A stretch of DNA of 64,000 nt, taken from assembly GCA_016744115.1 (NCBI GenBank), contig JADGEZ010000001.1:80877-144876 (forward strand), written 5' to 3'. Source of the DNA: Sulfurimonas sp. (GTDB taxonomy: Bacteria; Campylobacterota; Campylobacteria; Campylobacterales; Sulfurimonadaceae). The translations under genes were made by a program, and so were the position numbers. The first letter of the stretch is position 1. Every line of letters starts with the position of its first letter. Under the pieces are notes generated by a model that saw nothing but the letters and a program-made list of their open reading frames with translations, was not told where the DNA came from and did not search any database. Of the stretch, positions 60,352-64,000 are shown piece after piece.

Positions 60352-61377
60352 TCACTTGTAAATTACAGTATTTCCAAAAAAACTAAACTCTAACTCATCT
60401 GATAATTCTTTATATAAGATAGGGCTATCAAGATCTATATATTTTATTACATCTTTATAAGCCATTGCTAAATGAAGAGCTGCATTTATGGAGTATGGAC
60501 CCTCAAGCATTGAACCTAACATACACTTGACATTTTGAGACGCAGCATAGTCTAATATCTCTATTGCCTTTGTTAATCCTCCGCACTTCATCAATTTAAT
60601 ATTTATCATATCGGCTGATTTTGATTCTATCACTTTTTTTGCATCTTCGAGTGAAAATACTGCTTCATCCGCTAAAATAGGTATATGAGAATACTCTCTT
60701 ATCTTTTTTAAAGCTTGAATATCTTTAGCAATGACTGGCTGTTCTATCAACTCTATCTTGATATCTTTCATTGCATCAATATATTTGAATGAATTTTCTA
60801 AACTCCAAGCTTGATTTGCATCAATAATTAACTTTGCTTGAGGAAATAAGCTTGAAATTGACTTTGTTGCATTAATAGCGTGTTGTATATCATCTCCTAG
60901 TTTTATTTTTAAAATATTCATATCATTAGCAATTGCAACTCGTGAGTCTTCTATCATTTCGTGAATTTTCTTATAGCTTATGGTAATGTCAGTTATTAAT
61001 AACTCTGGTTTTTTTAAACCAAAATACTCAAATAATTTTTGATTTTTTTCTTGTGCCAGAAGAGATACTATAGCCATATCAAGAGTAGCTTTAGCAGAAT
61101 TACCTATCTCGCAGTTTGAATGTACAATTAATAAAGCCTCTTCTAAAGTTTGATGTATTATATTATCTTCTATTTTCCATAGAGAATTCATAATATCATA
61201 AATATCTTCACCTGTAATAGCCTTTGTAGCAGGTGCTTCTCCAATACCAACTAAACCAATATCACTTCTTACTCTTACACGCACAAACTCAACATTTTCA
61301 ACTCGTCTAAGAGCTGTTATAAAGGGTGTTTTTAAAGGAATTAATTTGAGTTGTGTTTCTATACTTATTATTTTCAT
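60352..61377 (-). CDS. Enolase-superfamily dipeptide (L-Ala-D/L-Glu) epimerase-like protein
   Basis: MKIISIETQLKLIPLKTPFITALRRVENVEFVRVRV, ILKIKLGDD, LIIDANQAW, ILADEAVF, INIKLMKCGGL. Confidence 0.85.
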   Translation of the reverse strand: MKIISIETQLKLIPLKTPFITALRRVENVEFVRVRVRSDIGLVGIGEAPATKAITGEDIYDIMNSLWKIEDNIIHQTLEEALLIVHSNCEIGNSAKATLDMAIVSLLAQEKNQKLFEYFGLKKPELLITDITISYKKIHEMIEDSRVAIANDMNILKIKLGDDIQHAINATKSISSLFPQAKLIIDANQAWSLENSFKYIDAMKDIKIELIEQPVIAKDIQALKKIREYSHIPILADEAVFSLEDAKKVIESKSADMINIKLMKCGGLTKAIEILDYAASQNVKCMLGSMLEGPYSINAALHLAMAYKDVIKYIDLDSPILYKELSDELEFSFFGNTVIYK

Positions 61378-61404
61378 AAAAAAGTATAGCATAGAAAATA
61401 AGTT

Positions 61405-63495
61405 TTAAATTAAACTAAGTCCAACTTTTTCATTATCAATAATAAGTACCTCAATTTGAGGTAAATATTGATTTAGGGATAAAACTTCTAAAGGATGAGC
61501 AATTCTTTGAGCACTCATCTTTGATATATGAATCATCCCATCATTTTTAAGCCCTATATCTACAAAAGCTCCAAAATCTGTTATATTTCTTACAATTCCA
61601 GAAACAAAACTACCCTCTTTTAACATCTTTATATCAGTTAAACCCTCTTTAAAAGGGATGGCAGGCAAATCTTCCCTAGGATCAAAGCCTGGTTTTAAAA
61701 GTTCCTGCACTATATCTTTAAGAGTTTCTTCTCCTACTCCTAATTCTTGAGCCTTTTCTTTTATATTGATGGCTTTTAAATCATTCATAGCTAATTTATT
61801 GACAATACTATAAGTTTCAGGATGAATGCCTGTATTATCAAATTTATTTTTTGCATCTTTGATTCTTATAAATCCTGCCGCTTGTTCGTAAGCTTTTTTT
61901 CCTAAACCTTTGACTTTTAAAAGTTGGCTTTTGCTAGTAAAACTTCCATGCTGATCCCTATAAATTATAATGTTTTGTGCAATTTTAAGTCCTATTCCTG
62001 CGACATGTGAAAGTAAGCTTGCTGAGGCTGAATTAATATCTACTCCCACCCTATTTACAAGGTCCGATGTTACATCACCTAAGCGTTTATGAAGAAGTTT
62101 TTGATCTACATCATGTTGATATTGCCCAATTCCTAAACACTTAGGATCGATTTTAACAAGGGTAGCCATAGGATCACGAAGTCTTTGAGCTATAGAAATT
62201 GCACCTCGTATAGTTACATCTAAGTTTGGATATTCTTCAAGAGCAATCTTTGATGCAGAATATACTGATGCCCCTGCCTCTGATACAACGGTATAACTTA
62301 GATTTATTTTTTCTTCTTTATTAAGATGAGCAAAAAATTCTTGTGTTTCACGAGAACCTGTACCATTTCCAATTGCTACGCCATTAATGCTATATTTTTT
62401 TAGCAATTCTAAAACTTTTCTTTTAGCATTTTCATAATCTTTTCTAGGTGCTGTTGGATAAATTACAGCCGATTCTAAATAGTTTCCATTTATATCAATA
62501 ACTGCCAATTTACAACCACTTACAAAGGCAGGATCTACACCTAAAAGCACCCTATTTATTACAGGGGGAGTCATTAAAAGTTGAGAGAGGTTTTTGCCAA
62601 ATACAGAAACAGCCGCCTTATCCGCTTTTTCTTTTAAGTCATTTTGAACTTCTCTCTTTATAGAAGGTAACAACAATCTTTTTAAACCATCTTTATAAGC
62701 TTCAAAAAGCAAATCTTTGGAGCTTGAGGCATTGCGAGGAATTTTATAGTTCTTGATATTATCTTCAATTCTTTGTATATCTACACTTAGCTTTACTGAT
62801 AGTTCTTTTTCTTTGACCCCACGCATAATAGCAAGGTATCTATGAGATGCAATACTTGCAATTTTTTGTGATTGCCCTGCAAAGTTTTTAAAAACTCCGT
62901 TTTCTTTAAAAGATTTTGTTTTCTTAGTTTCAATCATTCCATAATGAAGCATAGAGTTTCTAATAGCTTCTCTCTCACGAGGAAATTCAGCATATTTTTC
63001 TGCTAAAATATCTTGAGCACCTTTAATGACATCATCAAGTGAATTAACAGATGAGTTCACAAATTTTTTAGCCTCAATTTTAAATTCACTTGTAGTTAAA
63101 TGTGCATTTTCTAAAGTCTGTGCAAGTGATTTTAAACCATTATTTACTGCAGTTTTTGCACGAGAAGATTTTTTTTCTTTAAAAGGTATATAAATATCTT
63201 CTAATTCTCGTAAAGTATCCGCCAAATCTATACTTTTTTTCAAGGAATCACTCAAAACTGCTCTTTCTTGTATAAGACGAGAAACTTCAAGCTTACGCTC
63301 TAAGAGTTTTTTTGAACTCATATATACTATTTCAAACTCACGAAGCACTTCATCATCAGCACCACCCGTCATCTCTTTACGATAACGAGCTATAAAAGGG
63401 ATAGTAGAACCCTCCTCTAAAAGTCGTAAAATATTTTGAATGTATTGTTTTTTAAGCGATGTTTTTTGGGAGAGTCTTTGTATTAAATCTTGCAT
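61405..63495 (-). CDS. tex: Tex-family RNA-binding transcription accessory protein
   Basis: STIPFIARYRKEMTGGADDEVLREFE, VLLGVDPAFVSGCKLAVID, HhH region, C-terminal S1 domain GSFVSGIVRNITDFGAFVDIGLKNDGMIHISKMS. Confidence 0.96.
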   Translation of the reverse strand: MQDLIQRLSQKTSLKKQYIQNILRLLEEGSTIPFIARYRKEMTGGADDEVLREFEIVYMSSKKLLERKLEVSRLIQERAVLSDSLKKSIDLADTLRELEDIYIPFKEKKSSRAKTAVNNGLKSLAQTLENAHLTTSEFKIEAKKFVNSSVNSLDDVIKGAQDILAEKYAEFPREREAIRNSMLHYGMIETKKTKSFKENGVFKNFAGQSQKIASIASHRYLAIMRGVKEKELSVKLSVDIQRIEDNIKNYKIPRNASSSKDLLFEAYKDGLKRLLLPSIKREVQNDLKEKADKAAVSVFGKNLSQLLMTPPVINRVLLGVDPAFVSGCKLAVIDINGNYLESAVIYPTAPRKDYENAKRKVLELLKKYSINGVAIGNGTGSRETQEFFAHLNKEEKINLSYTVVSEAGASVYSASKIALEEYPNLDVTIRGAISIAQRLRDPMATLVKIDPKCLGIGQYQHDVDQKLLHKRLGDVTSDLVNRVGVDINSASASLLSHVAGIGLKIAQNIIIYRDQHGSFTSKSQLLKVKGLGKKAYEQAAGFIRIKDAKNKFDNTGIHPETYSIVNKLAMNDLKAINIKEKAQELGVGEETLKDIVQELLKPGFDPREDLPAIPFKEGLTDIKMLKEGSFVSGIVRNITDFGAFVDIGLKNDGMIHISKMSAQRIAHPLEVLSLNQYLPQIEVLIIDNEKVGLSLI

Positions 63496-63507
63496 ATAGT
63501 TTCTCTT

Positions 63508-63978
63508 TTAAAAATTAGATAAAATCAATGTTAGTTTTGATGCTTTTTTTGCATCCATTTTTGTTAAAATTTGTCCTACTGTTTTAGGTTTGAGAGATGT
63601 TAATATATCAGCGGCTTTTTGTGCATCCATATCGGATAAAATATTTGCAGCGGCACTTGCTTTCATTTTTGCAAAGGTTTGTGCAATTTTATCCATTTTA
63701 ATTTTTTTAACTTTTTCTAAAATAAGTTCATTTTTTTTGAGTATGTTTTGAGTATTCTCTTCTTTTTGAGTAATTTCTAATAGTTTACTCTCTATTAAGT
63801 CTTCTTTTTGCTCTAAGCGACTTTGCTTTTTTTTCAAAAGTTCTTCTGTTGCTAATTTTAAGGCATTTAATGCTTGTTTTTGTTCATCTATACGCTCTAG
63901 TTCAACTAAAAGTTCACTCTTTCTTTCTTTAAAAATCTCTGTACAATCAAAGAGTCTATCACTTGTTTGTAAAGCCAT
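63508..63978 (-). CDS. MotE-like / MgtE-N-domain coiled-coil protein
   Basis: Coiled coil followed by ANILSDMDAQKAADILTSLKPKTVGQILTKMDAKKASKLTLILS. Confidence 0.65.
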   Translation of the reverse strand: MALQTSDRLFDCTEIFKERKSELLVELERIDEQKQALNALKLATEELLKKKQSRLEQKEDLIESKLLEITQKEENTQNILKKNELILEKVKKIKMDKIAQTFAKMKASAAANILSDMDAQKAADILTSLKPKTVGQILTKMDAKKASKLTLILSNF

Positions 63979-64000
63979 TAAAGATGATAAAACCAGTAAA

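Noticed and set aside
1-64000. tRNA, rRNA, insertion sequences, prophage
   Set aside because: None recognised by eye in intergenic regions; a tRNAscan/ISfinder run would be needed to exclude them formally.

Overview
AT-rich chromosomal window that reads as a free-living, Sulfurimonas-like Campylobacterota (epsilonproteobacterial) genome, judged from protein families and local gene order (lon-bamD-fliW; glyQ / purE / U32 peptidase / CheZ-like; hisIE-DUF2393). About 50 coding regions are supported: many signal-transduction genes (hybrid histidine kinases, receivers, HD-GYP, GGDEF, MCPs), housekeeping genes (lon, recD-like, glyQ, purE, purF, trxA/trxB, hisIE, ilvE, glnA, leuA, modABC, nhaA, tex, dinB) and an accessory island. 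No rRNA, tRNA, CRISPR array, transposase or prophage was recognised. Points of most interest: (i) near-identical 84-bp (28-aa) tandem repeats in a partial signalling protein whose Hpt-like end appears to have lost its phospho-accepting His; (ii) an MSHA-like minor-pilin cassette with a giant secreted protein; (iii) a ~230-bp intergenic region dense in inverted repeats; (iv) an HpaII-like restriction-modification module whose methyltransferase and endonuclease are each interrupted at a homopolymer and whose two ORFs run into each other; (v) a dinB gene that appears to start at ATT; (vi) a CxxC-less thioredoxin-like protein between trxA and trxB with no canonical start for its apparent membrane anchor; (vii) a REP-like inverted pair and two long perfect palindromes at convergent gene ends. 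Family assignments come from reading the translated sequences without database searches.
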